This document shows, in pieces, positions 18,169 to 27,861 of a DNA stretch of 64,000 bases. The notes beneath the pieces are model-generated. The model had not been told where the DNA came from and made no database searches. It was given only the letters and a program-made list of their open reading frames with translations. The DNA comes from Guyparkeria sp016278265 (GTDB lineage: Bacteria > Pseudomonadota > Gammaproteobacteria > Halothiobacillales > Halothiobacillaceae), in NCBI RefSeq assembly GCF_044582145.1, contig NZ_JBDODO010000011.1; one strand, given 5' to 3'. The position numbers and the translations under genes are program-made. Within the stretch, counting starts at the first letter, position 1. Every line of letters starts with the position of its first letter.

Positions 18169-20198
18169 CCGAGGCGAGCCGCCACAGTCAGCTGGGGCTC
18201 GAGGACGTCTTCGGCCCTGACGGGAGGTTGGCCGGGGCCTTCGAGGGCTATCAGCCCCGCGCGGGCCAGCGGCGCATGGCCGAGCTGATCCGCGATTCGA
18301 TCAATGACCAGCACACGCTGGTGCTCGAGGCGGGTACCGGCGTCGGCAAGACCTTCGGCTACCTCGCGCCGGTGCTGCTGTCGGGAAAGCGTGCCCTGAT
18401 CTCCACCGGCACCAAGCATCTTCAGGATCAATTGTTCGACCGCGACTTGCCACGTCTGCGTGACCTGCTGGGCGTCACGGCCAAGGTGGCGCTGCTTAAG
18501 GGGCGAGCGAACTACTTGTGCAAGTATCGCCTTGAGCTGGCCGACGAGCAGGCGCGCCTGCCGCGGCGCGAGGATGCCCGGGCACTCGCCCGCATCCGGG
18601 ATTGGGCGACTCGCACCATCGATGGCGATCGCGCCGACTGCAACGGTGTCGGCGACGACCACGAGATCTGGCCGCTGGTGACCTCGACCAACGACAACTG
18701 CCTGGGGCGCGAATGTCCGCTCTATGACGAGTGCTTTGTGGTCAAGGCGCGTGAGAAAGCGCAGAAGGCGGATATCGTGGTGATCAATCATCACCTGTTC
18801 TGCGCGGATCTCGCCCTGCGCCAGACCGGCTTTGCCGAACTGCTGCCCGAAACCGACGTGGTGGTGCTCGACGAGGCCCACCAGGTGCCGGAAATCGCGT
18901 CGATGTTCTTCGGCGAGGCGATCGGTTCGCGCCAGCTGCGTGACCTGGCCGCCGATACCCGTGCCGAACAGAAACACGAGGCCCGCGACCAGCCGGGCCT
19001 GGCCGAGGCGGCCGATACCCTCAAGGGGGCGACCGATCCGGTGCTCGAGGCATTGGCCCGGATCGAGAACGAACGGGTTCCCTGGGCCGATCTGGCCGAC
19101 GAGGCAAGCGTCACCGACGCGCTCGATCGCCTGGGTGAGGCCCTCAATGGGCTGGTGCAGGAACTGGAGATCGCTGCCCCGCGGGGCAAGGGCTTGCAGG
19201 CCCTGCTCGGCCGGGCGCAGGGCCTGCGCGACGAGCTCACCGCCTTCCGCGAGGGCAAGGCGGAGACCCAGGGCCACGCGGTGCGCTGGGTGGAACGCCG
19301 CACCCGCTCGTTCACCCTGCACACCACGCCGGTCAACGCCGCCGGGCAGCTCAAATCGCACGTCGAATCGGCGCCGCGTGCCTGGATCATGACCTCGGCG
19401 ACGCTCGCCGCCGGGAAGGACTTCAGCCACTTCACTCGGCGCATGAACCTCGATGACGCCCGCTGCGAGCAGGTCGAGTCGCCGTTCGACTTCCCCAACC
19501 AGGCCGTGCTCTATCTGCCGCCCAACCTGCCCGAACCATCCGGCCCGGGTGGGGCGCGCGAGCACACGCTCGCGTCATTGCGTGCGGTCTACCCGCTGCT
19601 CAAGGCCAGCGGCGGGCGGGCCTTTCTGCTGTTCACCTCCCACCGGGCATTGAAGCTTGCCGCCGAGACGCTCGGCGAACACCTGACCGAACTACCGCTG
19701 TTCGTGCAGGGCACGCAGGCCAAGTCGGCCTTGCTCGAGGCGTTCCGCGAGGCCGGCAACGGCGTGCTGCTGGGCACCCAGAGTTTCTGGGAAGGGGTGG
19801 ACGTGCGCGGCGAGGCGCTGTCGCTGGTGATGATCGACCGCATTCCCTTCGCCGCGCCCGGCGACCCCGTGCGGGCCGCCCGCGAGCAACGTCTGAAGGA
19901 CAAGGGGCTGATGCCTTTCATGCACATGGCACTGCCCGAGGCGATCATCACCCTCAAGCAGGGCGTCGGCCGACTGATTCGCGACACGGCCGATACCGGC
20001 GTGATGGTGCTCTGCGATCCGCGCCTGCAGTCCAAGGGTTACGGTCGCACCATCCTCGATGCACTGCCGCCGATGCGGCGTACCCGAGACGGTCGCGTGG
20101 CGCGCGATATGCTGCTTCGTCCGGCCGAGTCTCCGGTCAAACACCCGGGCGAATCCCCGACTGAATCCTTGGTCGGGAACAGCGAAAAGACGGTTTGA
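18165..20198 (+). CDS. yoaA: ATP-dependent helicase of the YoaA/DinG (XPD-like) family
   Basis: A 677-residue SF2 helicase. The ATG at 18165 overlaps the preceding stop as ATGA; the frame is open further upstream inside the TPR gene, but the first helicase motif is near residue 55 from this start. Walker A is AGTGVGKTFGY, the DEAH box is VVLDEAHQVPE, and an iron-sulfur cluster pocket is given by cysteines in NYLCKYRL, NNCLGRECPLYDEC. Motif VI region reads QGVGRLIRD. YoaA unwinds DNA 5'-3' and in E. coli works with the clamp-loader chi subunit to tolerate replication blocks. No LexA box was seen nearby. Confidence 0.92.
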   Translation: MTEASRHSQLGLEDVFGPDGRLAGAFEGYQPRAGQRRMAELIRDSINDQHTLVLEAGTGVGKTFGYLAPVLLSGKRALISTGTKHLQDQLFDRDLPRLRDLLGVTAKVALLKGRANYLCKYRLELADEQARLPRREDARALARIRDWATRTIDGDRADCNGVGDDHEIWPLVTSTNDNCLGRECPLYDECFVVKAREKAQKADIVVINHHLFCADLALRQTGFAELLPETDVVVLDEAHQVPEIASMFFGEAIGSRQLRDLAADTRAEQKHEARDQPGLAEAADTLKGATDPVLEALARIENERVPWADLADEASVTDALDRLGEALNGLVQELEIAAPRGKGLQALLGRAQGLRDELTAFREGKAETQGHAVRWVERRTRSFTLHTTPVNAAGQLKSHVESAPRAWIMTSATLAAGKDFSHFTRRMNLDDARCEQVESPFDFPNQAVLYLPPNLPEPSGPGGAREHTLASLRAVYPLLKASGGRAFLLFTSHRALKLAAETLGEHLTELPLFVQGTQAKSALLEAFREAGNGVLLGTQSFWEGVDVRGEALSLVMIDRIPFAAPGDPVRAAREQRLKDKGLMPFMHMALPEAIITLKQGVGRLIRDTADTGVMVLCDPRLQSKGYGRTILDALPPMRRTRDGRVARDMLLRPAESPVKHPGESPTESLVGNSEKTV

Positions 20199-20386
20199 CA
20201 CCCCTGGGCGCCGCCATCTCGTCGTGATTGGTATATCAGTGTTGCAATAACTGAGTGTGCCGCTGCGTTGCGCGTATCGGCCTAGCTGCATACCATCCGC
20301 CCATTCGTCCGAGCCAGGGAGGCTTGAGCAATCCGGTACGTCCGGTTCTCAACGGATTGGTCCACGGTTACTGCACCGTCGTCTGC

Positions 20387-22960
20387 ATGCACACCATCAA
20401 GTCCTTCATCCTCGCGATGTCTCTGCTCGTCTCGCTGCTGTTCTTCGGCGGGGCCTACCTGATCGTCTCCGGCATCTTCAACCAGTCCGTGCAGCAGAGT
20501 GCGCTCAAGGACTCGGACCTGCTGGCGCGCTCGACGTTCGCCTCGATGTACCAACTGATGAGCACCGGCTGGACGCGCGAGCAGCTGGAAGGCTTCGTCG
20601 AGGCCAACCGCGAGGCGCTCGCCGGCAGTGGCTACGATCTGGATATCTTTCGCGGACCGGTGGTCGCCGAGCAGTACGGCCAGATCGACCAGGCCCCGAT
20701 CGACGACTCGGTCGCGGCGGTGTTCGATTCCGGGCAAACCCTCGAACACGTCGAAGAGCACGCGGTGCGCTACACCTTCCCGCTGCACGCCGAGGCCAAG
20801 TGCCTGGCCTGCCACGCCACCGCCGAGGAGGGCGATGTGCTGGGCGTGATCGACGTCGAGCAGGACTTCTCCGCGGCAATCGCCGAGGCGCGCGAGAACT
20901 TCTTCTTCTGGCTGGTCCTGCTGGCGCCGCTGCCGGTCATCGGGGCGGGGTTGATCACCTTTTTGGTCAACCGGCGGATCACCCGCTCGGTCGAATTGCT
21001 CGAGGAGAACGCCGCGAAGGTCAACCGCGTCGCCGACCTGCGCAATCTCTCGTTGGGCGATACCGATCTGGGCTTCGACGAGCTCAACCGGGTATTCAAG
21101 AGCTTCGAGGAACTGGTCGGCAAGTTCCGTACGGTGGCGGTCGATCGCGACCTGCTCGAGTTCGAGATCAAGCTCCTGGAGAAATTCATCATCACCTCGG
21201 AGGTGGTGCGCGACTGGCACGACTACATCTGCCGGTTGATGACCGACATCAACGAGGTGATCGAGACCTACACCCTGTTCTCGATCTTCAAGGTCGATGA
21301 CGAGCTGTTCGACCTGGACGTCTTCTGGCGCTCGCCGCCGTCGGATGGTAGCCGTGACATGCTTGAGCGGGCTGTGCGCGAGCACATGGGCCAGCACCCG
21401 AGCCTGAGCGATGCCATGCTGGTGCATATCAACCATCACGTCGCCGACCACGATGGACCACCGATCGAGCTCGACGAATCGGACGTTCGGGTGCAGGTGA
21501 AATCGCTGCTGGTCGACTCGCCCAAGATTGGCGGGATCGTGGGGATCGGCGTCCAGGCGGAGACGGTTAACGACGAGACGCGTCTGCTGGTGATCGAGAG
21601 CGTGCTGTCGACGTTGCTGAACGTGGTCGGTTCGGTCAAGGCGATCTTCAAGTACACGCGGGATCTCGAGTACTACGCCACCCGCGACCCCCTGACCGAC
21701 CTGTACAACCAGCGGGTGTTCTGGGAGCTGATCGGCTACGAGATCGACCGCGCCCAGCGCCACGACCAGCGATTCTCGCTGCTGCTGATCGATCTGGACA
21801 ACTTCAAGCTGGTCAACGACAGCTACGGTCACGCCTTCGGCGATTCCTTCCTCAAGGCCTTCGCCGATGCCATCGGCAAGGGCCTCAAGCGCGGCGACAT
21901 CTTCGCCCGCTACGGCGGCGACGAGTTCGTGGTGGTGCTGCCGGAAACCGATCTGGAAAAGGCCTGCGTGACCGCGAACCGGGTGTTGAGCGAAACCGAC
22001 GGCATCGTGCTGACCGCGCCGGATGGCGACCCGGTGTCGGCCTCGGTCTCCATCGGCATCGCGGTCTACCCGGACCACGCCGCCGAGCCCAAGGACCTGT
22101 TCCTGTTCGCCGACAACATGATGTACAAGGCCAAGGCCAAGGCCAAGGCCGAGGGTAAGGCGCGGGTGGCGGTACCGAGCGAGGAGGACGTGATGGACGT
22201 GTTTCGCTCGATCAGCGAGAAGGGGCTCACCATCCTGCGGGCGGTCGAGGAAAAGCGCATCGTGCCGTATTTCCAGCCGATCCTTGCCACCGGGGCCGAT
22301 CGCATCGAGGCGGTCGAGGTGCTCTCGCGCATCGATCTGGGCGACACCATCATGGGCGCCTCGGAGTTCATCGAGATCGCCGAGAAGATGGGCGTGATCG
22401 ATCGCATCGACTACATCATGATCGAGAAGGCACTGGCCGAGGTGAGCGCCAGCGGCTTTGACGGCATGGTCTTCATCAACCTCTCGCCGCGTGCCCTGGT
22501 GCTCTCCGAGTTCATCCCGACGGTCCGCAAGATCGTGGAAGAGGCCGGGGTGGAAAAGCCGCGTATCGTCTTCGAGCTGACCGAGCGCGACACGGTCAAG
22601 AACATCCAGTTGCTGGAGAAGTTCGTCCAGGAACTGCGGCTGGAGGGCTTCAAGTTCGCGATCGACGATTTCGGTTCGGGCTTCTCCTCGTTCCATTATC
22701 TCAAGCACTTCCCGATCGATTTCCTCAAGATCGAGGGCGACTTCATCTCGAATCTGCTGGAGGACTCGCGCGACCGCGCCTTCGTGCGCCTGATCGCCGA
22801 GCTTTCGCGCGAGCTCAAGATCCACACGGTCGCCGAGTTCGTCGAAAGCGAGGAGGTGCTCGAGCAGGTGCGCGCGCTGGGCATCGACTACGCGCAGGGC
22901 TTTTTGATCGGCCGGCCCGCGCCGTCGCCTACCCGGTATTTGCCGGCGACCGTCGACTAG
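20387..22960 (+). CDS. Membrane GGDEF-EAL protein with periplasmic heme-type (CxxCH) sensor
   Basis: An 857-residue c-di-GMP enzyme. The ATG at 20387 puts a membrane helix directly after it (ILAMSLLVSLLFFGGAYLIV); the frame opens earlier at 20255 and a TTG at 20324 lies just behind AGGGAGG but too close. The periplasmic part (about 30-170) contains CLACH at residue 139, a c-type heme site as in DUF3365/Tll0287-like sensors. A second helix at about 175-200 leads to HAMP-like and coiled segments. The cyclase signature RYGGDEF is intact; the product-inhibition site is KRGD in place of RxxD. The EAL domain reads EVL where EAL is usual, but keeps the NLS, ELTERD, DDFGSGFSS and AEFVE motifs. It may sense redox or ligands at heme; both activities are possible. 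Confidence 0.85.
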   Translation: MHTIKSFILAMSLLVSLLFFGGAYLIVSGIFNQSVQQSALKDSDLLARSTFASMYQLMSTGWTREQLEGFVEANREALAGSGYDLDIFRGPVVAEQYGQIDQAPIDDSVAAVFDSGQTLEHVEEHAVRYTFPLHAEAKCLACHATAEEGDVLGVIDVEQDFSAAIAEARENFFFWLVLLAPLPVIGAGLITFLVNRRITRSVELLEENAAKVNRVADLRNLSLGDTDLGFDELNRVFKSFEELVGKFRTVAVDRDLLEFEIKLLEKFIITSEVVRDWHDYICRLMTDINEVIETYTLFSIFKVDDELFDLDVFWRSPPSDGSRDMLERAVREHMGQHPSLSDAMLVHINHHVADHDGPPIELDESDVRVQVKSLLVDSPKIGGIVGIGVQAETVNDETRLLVIESVLSTLLNVVGSVKAIFKYTRDLEYYATRDPLTDLYNQRVFWELIGYEIDRAQRHDQRFSLLLIDLDNFKLVNDSYGHAFGDSFLKAFADAIGKGLKRGDIFARYGGDEFVVVLPETDLEKACVTANRVLSETDGIVLTAPDGDPVSASVSIGIAVYPDHAAEPKDLFLFADNMMYKAKAKAKAEGKARVAVPSEEDVMDVFRSISEKGLTILRAVEEKRIVPYFQPILATGADRIEAVEVLSRIDLGDTIMGASEFIEIAEKMGVIDRIDYIMIEKALAEVSASGFDGMVFINLSPRALVLSEFIPTVRKIVEEAGVEKPRIVFELTERDTVKNIQLLEKFVQELRLEGFKFAIDDFGSGFSSFHYLKHFPIDFLKIEGDFISNLLEDSRDRAFVRLIAELSRELKIHTVAEFVESEEVLEQVRALGIDYAQGFLIGRPAPSPTRYLPATVD

Positions 22961-23277
22961 TCGGGGGGCGTGGCGGTGTCCACCCAAAGTCGGCACATAC
23001 CCTGATCCGGCCTGTTTCAACGCCCAGCCGAGTCCGTGCGTGCCTTGCCCGGGTATTCAGCGTGGTTGCGGCAGTGCCAATTGATGGCGCTTACGTCTGG
23101 TCCCTCGGTGATTCCCGACTTGCCCTGAATACGGAATCGATTCGACTCGCCGAGTGCCACGCTTTTTTCTTCGCTGATTTCCCCGCCTGATTTGATTTAG
23201 GCTCTGGGTCGATGCTGGTGCGCCGGATTGGTTACTGGCGCGCTCGACATGACCATTCAACCAGGACAGGTAACTCG
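22961..23277. other. Non-coding interval, no feature resolved
   Basis: About 317 bp between the GGDEF-EAL gene and the SDR gene. No frame is convincing. A short self-complementary stretch (ACTCGCCGAGT near 23150) followed by a T-rich run at 23163-23169 may help terminate the upstream transcript, but stem and T-run are separated and the call is weak. Confidence 0.3.
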
Positions 23278-24039
23278 ATGACACAGGTTGTCTATGTCAC
23301 CGGTGGTGCACAGGGCATCGGCAAGGGGATCGCGCGCTATCTGCTGGAGCGGGGGTGCTCGGTCGTGATTGTCGATATCGACGACGAGGCCGGGGCCGAA
23401 TGCGTGCAGGAACTGGGTGATATTGGCCCATTGCGCTTCCTGCCGGTCGACGTGCGCGATGAAGCAGCGGTGCAGCACAGCCTCGGGCAAACGGTCGATT
23501 GGTTCGGTCGCCTGGATGGCGTGATCAACAACGCGGCGTTGGCCGATCCGTTCATGGGTGACGTCGAATCGGTCGATCTGGCGGAGTGGCAACGGGTGAT
23601 CGACACCAATCTGACCGGCGCCTTTCTGGTCAGCAAGCATGCCGTGCCGTATCTGCGCGAAAGCCGGGGTGCCATCGTCAATATCGCCTCCACCCGCGCC
23701 CTGCAGTCCGAACCGGACACCGAGGCCTATGCCGCCAGCAAAGGCGGCATCGTCGCCCTGACGCACGCGCTGGCCATCAGTTTGGGCCCGGCCGTTCGAG
23801 TCAATGCGATCAGCCCCGGGTGGATCGATGTGAGCCAATGGCAGAAGCGCTCAGCGCGCCAGCCAGCGGAGTCATTGAGCGCACGGGACCATCAGCAGCA
23901 CCCGGCCGGGCGCGTGGGCCGACCCGACGATGTGGCGGGCATGGTGGCCTATCTGTTGTCGCAAGAGGCCGGGTTCGTGACCGGGCAGAATCTCGTGATC
24001 GATGGCGGCATGACGTGCAAGATGATCTACGCGGACTGA
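23278..24039 (+). CDS. SDR family oxidoreductase
   Basis: A classical short-chain dehydrogenase/reductase of 253 residues. The start ATG at 23278 follows AGGACAGG; the open frame from 23212 has no better site. The cofactor motif TGGAQGIG is at residues 8-15, NNAA follows at about 85, the catalytic serine is in NIAST, and Tyr-Lys in YAASK. The acidic VDIDDE after the second strand indicates NAD(H) over NADP(H). Substrate unknown. It stands alone, about 150 bp before folD on the same strand. Confidence 0.88.
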   Translation: MTQVVYVTGGAQGIGKGIARYLLERGCSVVIVDIDDEAGAECVQELGDIGPLRFLPVDVRDEAAVQHSLGQTVDWFGRLDGVINNAALADPFMGDVESVDLAEWQRVIDTNLTGAFLVSKHAVPYLRESRGAIVNIASTRALQSEPDTEAYAASKGGIVALTHALAISLGPAVRVNAISPGWIDVSQWQKRSARQPAESLSARDHQQHPAGRVGRPDDVAGMVAYLLSQEAGFVTGQNLVIDGGMTCKMIYAD

Positions 24040-24190
24040 TTCGTTCGGTGGCCGTCCGTGTGTCAACGCACGGGGTGTCGCCATTACGGACAGGAACGGA
24101 TTGTTTTGGGCGAACCGGCGAGGGTGCGGCGTTGAGTCGGCCCGGGGCGCATGCGACAATCGCGCCTTTCCCCCGCACGTGACACGTCCC

Positions 24191-25051
24191 ATGACTGCAA
24201 GAATCCTCGACGGGCGAGCCGTCGGCGCCACCGTGCGCGCCGGGCTTGCCGAGACGATCGCCGCCTTCACCGAGAATGGCCACCGTCCGCCCGGTCTGGC
24301 GGTGGTGCAGGTGGGCGGTGATCCGGCCTCCTCGGTCTATGTCGCCAACAAGCGCAAGGCCTGCGCCAAGCTCGGCATCGCCTCGTTCTCGCACGACCTG
24401 GACGAGACGATCAGTCAGGGCGAACTCGATGCCCTGGTCGACGAGCTCAATGCCGACGAGCGCATCGACGGCATCCTGGTGCAACTGCCGCTGCCGGAGC
24501 ACCTGAGTGCCGACTCGATCATCAACCGCATCGACCCGGACAAGGACGTCGATGGCTTTCACCCCACCAACATCGGCCGGCTCGCGATCCGCCAGCCCGG
24601 TCTGCGTCCCTGCACGCCCTACGGTGTGATGCGGCTGCTCGAGGAGACCGGTCGCGATCTGCACGGCATGGAGGCCGTGGTGGTGGGTGCCTCGAACATC
24701 GTCGGTCGACCGATGGCGCTTGAATTGCTGCTGGGCGGGGCAACCGTGACCGTGTGCCATCGCTTCACCCGGGACCTGTCCGCCCACGTGTGCCGTGCCG
24801 ACTTGGTGGTAGTCGCTGCCGGCAAACCAGGGCTGGTCAAGGGGGAGTGGATCAAGGACGGGGCGATCGTGATCGATGTGGGTATCCATCGTCGCGAGGA
24901 CGGCACGCTGCATGGCGATGTCGACTTCGATGCGGCCGCCGAGCGGGCCGGTTTCATCACGCCGGTGCCCGGCGGGGTGGGGCCGATGACCATCGCCATG
25001 CTGATGCACAACACCGTCACCTCCTGGCGGCGTCGGCTGGGACTGGATTGA
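24191..25051 (+). CDS. folD: Methylene-tetrahydrofolate dehydrogenase/cyclohydrolase
   Basis: FolD interconverts methylene-, methenyl- and formyl-tetrahydrofolate for purine, Met and fMet supply. The protein has 286 residues. YVANKRKAC holds the catalytic Tyr and Lys, QLPLPEH and DKDVDGFHP are family signatures, and the NADP site is VVVGASNIVGRPMA. The C-terminal PGGVGPMT motif is complete. The start at 24191 gives the usual N-terminus (MTARILDGRAV). Rnt begins 7 bases after the stop, so the two are probably co-transcribed. Confidence 0.95.
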   Translation: MTARILDGRAVGATVRAGLAETIAAFTENGHRPPGLAVVQVGGDPASSVYVANKRKACAKLGIASFSHDLDETISQGELDALVDELNADERIDGILVQLPLPEHLSADSIINRIDPDKDVDGFHPTNIGRLAIRQPGLRPCTPYGVMRLLEETGRDLHGMEAVVVGASNIVGRPMALELLLGGATVTVCHRFTRDLSAHVCRADLVVVAAGKPGLVKGEWIKDGAIVIDVGIHRREDGTLHGDVDFDAAAERAGFITPVPGGVGPMTIAMLMHNTVTSWRRRLGLD

Positions 25052-25058
25052 GCGCCCG

Positions 25059-25721
25059 ATGAGCGAGGCTTCTACCGAACCGTCCGATTGGACCATCGCG
25101 CGCCGCTTTCGTGGCTTCGTGCCGGTGGTCGTCGACGTCGAGACCGGTGGGCTGGACCCGCAGGGGCACGCCCTGCTGGAGCTGGCGGCCGTGCTGCTGG
25201 ATGTCGACGAGCACGGCCGGCTCTATCCCACCGAAGAGGTTGCGGTCTCGGTGCATCCCAGCGCCTTGACGGTGGTCGACCCCGTCTCGATCAAGATCCA
25301 CGGAATCGATCCCTCGGATCCGGAACGCGAGGCGGTGGAAGAGCGTGCCGCGCTGGATGCCTTCTTCCGTCCGATCCGTCGCCAGGTGAAAGCGCTCAAT
25401 GCGCGCCGCGCGATCCTGGTCGGCCACAACGCGCCATTCGATCTGGCGGTGGTCAAGGCCGCCTGCGAACGCACCGGCTACAAGCGCAATCCCTTCCACC
25501 CATTCTCCACTCTCGACACGGTCACGGCCGCGGCCGTGGCGATCGGCGAGACCGTGCTGGCCAAGGCCTGCACTGCCGCGGGCTTCGACTGGGACAACAG
25601 TCGGGCGCACGGGGCGCTGTACGACGCGCAGAAAACCGCCGAGCTGTTCTGCCACATCACCAACCAGCTCTCCACAGAGAATGGTCGAGCAGCGCTGCGG
25701 GTGCGCGAGCCGCTCAAGTAG
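25059..25721 (+). CDS. rnt: Ribonuclease T
   Basis: A DEDDh exoribonuclease of 220 residues that trims 3' ends of tRNA and other stable RNAs. Exo I is DVETGG, Exo II HNAPFD and Exo III HGALYDA. The HGIDP turn and the FHPFSTLDT stretch are typical of RNase T and separate it from DnaQ. It follows folD by 7 bases. The first 14 or so residues are a non-conserved acidic extension. Confidence 0.93.
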   Translation: MSEASTEPSDWTIARRFRGFVPVVVDVETGGLDPQGHALLELAAVLLDVDEHGRLYPTEEVAVSVHPSALTVVDPVSIKIHGIDPSDPEREAVEERAALDAFFRPIRRQVKALNARRAILVGHNAPFDLAVVKAACERTGYKRNPFHPFSTLDTVTAAAVAIGETVLAKACTAAGFDWDNSRAHGALYDAQKTAELFCHITNQLSTENGRAALRVREPLK

Positions 25722-25778
25722 GCTCGGCTCAGCTCGATCCGTCCGAAACCCATCCTCCTTGAGTCCATCCTTCAGGGC

Positions 25779-26669
25779 TCAGTCGATCGACGTGTCGCGC
25801 GCCTCGGCGTCGGCTTCATGCTCCCGGCGGACCACGTTGAGCGTGATCCGTCCGCGGCCCTGTGAGGCCTTATCGCCCTCGAAACGCTTGTGAATCGTCA
25901 TGGAGTCTTTGGCCGTGGAGCCGGCTTCGGCATGCACGTAGCGTTCGCCGATCGGCACCTGCAACGGCGAGGTGTCCTGCGTGGCGTGTGCAATGGCACT
26001 ACGGGCGATGGCATCCAGCTCGGCCGGGGTGATGTCGACCACCACATTGAGATCACGCACCGCGGCCTGCAGGTGCTTGGACGTCAGCGGCGGGGCCGGG
26101 GGCTCGTCCCAACGGGCCAGGCCGATCGGGTAGCGCCGCCACGCGAACGGGTAGTTCGCGATCACGGCCACCAGGAAGAGAATCGCGGTGTTCGCTAGGA
26201 CCGGTGCGGCGAGATAGAGATACCCCAGCTCGTGTACCGGCGCGCCGCCGATCACGGCGATCAGGGCGGTCGCTCCACCGGGCGGATGGACGCAACGCAG
26301 CAGTTGCATGGCCGCAATCGCGCCGCCGACGGCGACGCCCGCGGCCAGTGCCGGATCGGGAATCCACATCGCCGCACTCACACCGATCACCGCGGAGACC
26401 AACTGGCCACCGAACACCGGCCACGGCTGGGACAGGGCCCCGTGCGGCACGGCGAACAGCAGCACGGCCGCCGCGCCCATCGAGCCGACCATCAGGACGG
26501 CTGCCCACGGACCGGCAATCCAATTGGTCAGCGCGTAGACCGCCCAGATTCCAACAAGTGCGGCAATCCCGGCAATCAGCACTTCCCGCCAGCCGACCCG
26601 TGTCGTGCCGGGGCCGATAAAGTTCTGGATTTGCGTCAGGGCGCGCCTGATCGGGGACTCTCGTGTCAT
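25779..26669 (-). CDS. HPP family membrane protein
   Basis: A 296-residue protein from the ATG at 26669 (AGGTAACAG upstream); an earlier frame start at 26765 adds no conserved sequence. Residues about 25-180 hold four to five hydrophobic segments and the family signature CVHPPGGATAL. A cytosolic tail of about 110 residues follows, containing a BON-unlike basic region and an Asp-rich end. HPP proteins are linked to nitrite transport in plastids and cyanobacteria, but most bacterial members have no known role. It ends convergently with rnt and is divergent from the manganese-type importer, sharing that intergenic region. Confidence 0.8.
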   Translation of the reverse strand: MTRESPIRRALTQIQNFIGPGTTRVGWREVLIAGIAALVGIWAVYALTNWIAGPWAAVLMVGSMGAAAVLLFAVPHGALSQPWPVFGGQLVSAVIGVSAAMWIPDPALAAGVAVGGAIAAMQLLRCVHPPGGATALIAVIGGAPVHELGYLYLAAPVLANTAILFLVAVIANYPFAWRRYPIGLARWDEPPAPPLTSKHLQAAVRDLNVVVDITPAELDAIARSAIAHATQDTSPLQVPIGERYVHAEAGSTAKDSMTIHKRFEGDKASQGRGRITLNVVRREHEADAEARDTSID

Positions 26670-26781
26670 GCGGCTGTTACCTGCAACGGGTGGCGGGTGG
26701 AAGAGAGGCGCGGATTCTACCGCCCTTGCCCGGTGGTGGTGCAACCGGCCGGATTGACGGGGCACGGGGCGAGCGGATAAA

Positions 26782-26811
26782 GTTAAAAGTTAGTCTTGAC
26801 TAACTTTTAAC
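26782..26811 (+). promoter_or_regulatory. Long palindromic operator before the metal ABC operon
   Basis: Two perfect 14-bp arms (GTTAAAAGTTAGTC at 26782-26795 and its complement at 26798-26811) flank 2 bases. It sits 12 bases before the ATG at 26824, so a bound repressor would cover the ribosome binding region and probably the transcription start. The size and AGTTAGTC-GACTAACT core resemble sites of DtxR/MntR-type metal repressors. The regulator gene is not in the window. Confidence 0.75.
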
Positions 26812-26823
26812 GAGGGCGACTTC

Positions 26824-27861
26824 ATGCGGGTAGACGAGGGGGCGGCCGTTCGGCCGTTGGCCTGGCGGGCGATACGCCGACAGGCGGCCATGCAACGCGC
26901 GCTCACGGCGGTGCTGGCCCTCGGGGCGGCGCTCGCCTTGCTGCTGATGACCCCCTCGGCCAGTGGCGCGGACCAGCGTCTGTCGGTGGTGGCGACCACC
27001 GGGATGATCGCCGATGCCGTGCGCGAGATCGGGGGCGAGCGGGTCGAGGTGGACGGCCTGATGGGCCCGGGCATCGACCCGCACAGCTACCGTCAGACTC
27101 GCAGTGACATCGTCGCCATGACACGCGCCGACCTGGTGCTCTGGCATGGCCTGTACCTCGAGACGCAGATGGAGGAGTTCCTGCAACGCCTGGTCAAGCG
27201 CCAGACCGTGGTCGCCGTGGCCGAGGGACTCGATCGGGACCGCCTGCTCGGTCACGAGGATTATGACGACAAGCGCGACCCGCACGTCTGGATGGACCCG
27301 GCGCTGTGGGCCGATGTGGTTGCCACGGTGCGTGATGCCATGATCGAGGCGCGCCCCGATCTGGAAGCGACTTTCCGCGAGCGGACGACCGATTACCTCG
27401 AGCGCATCGAGCGACTGGGCCAGTGGGCCACCCAAGTCACGGCGAGCGTGCCGGTCGAGGCGCGCGTGCTACTGACCGCGCACGACGCCTTTGCCTATTT
27501 CGGTCGCGCCCACGATTTCGAGGTGATCGGCATCCAGGGTATATCGACCGAATCCGAGGCCGGGCTGCGCCGCATTCGCGACCTGGTCGACCTGCTGGTC
27601 GAGCGCGAGATTGCGGCAGTGTTCGTGGAGAGCTCGGTCTCGGAGCGCAATATCCGCGCCCTGGTGGAGGGCGCGGCCTCACGCGGGCACGAGGTGCGTA
27701 TCGGCGGGACGCTCTACTCCGATGCCATGGGCCCGGCGGGCAGCTACGAGGGGATATACATCGGCATGATCGACCACAACATCACCACTATTGTCCGTGC
27801 CCTCGGTGGCCAGGCGCCGGTCGGTGGCATGCAGGGGCGACTGACGGAGGCGGCACCATGA
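26824..27861 (+). CDS. Metal ABC importer, periplasmic binding protein (manganese/iron type)
   Basis: A cluster A-I (TroA/PsaA/MntC-like) solute-binding protein, 345 residues. The N-terminus has about 25 basic residues and then a signal segment ending in SASGAD. Likely metal ligands are His in DPHSY, His in DPHVWMDP, Glu in FVESS and Asp in YSDAMG. This His-His-Glu-Asp set is that of manganese or iron binders; zinc binders (ZnuA) have a third histidine and a His-rich loop, which is absent. The gene is first in an operon of four with ATGA or TGATG junctions, preceded by a metal-repressor-like palindrome. Confidence 0.88.
   Translation: MRVDEGAAVRPLAWRAIRRQAAMQRALTAVLALGAALALLLMTPSASGADQRLSVVATTGMIADAVREIGGERVEVDGLMGPGIDPHSYRQTRSDIVAMTRADLVLWHGLYLETQMEEFLQRLVKRQTVVAVAEGLDRDRLLGHEDYDDKRDPHVWMDPALWADVVATVRDAMIEARPDLEATFRERTTDYLERIERLGQWATQVTASVPVEARVLLTAHDAFAYFGRAHDFEVIGIQGISTESEAGLRRIRDLVDLLVEREIAAVFVESSVSERNIRALVEGAASRGHEVRIGGTLYSDAMGPAGSYEGIYIGMIDHNITTIVRALGGQAPVGGMQGRLTEAAP

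Noticed and set aside
20282..23020. A 912-codon minus-strand frame opposite the GGDEF-EAL gene
   Set aside because: Antisense artefact of high GC; rich in Asp/His/Gln runs and with no recognisable motif, while the plus strand has complete domains.
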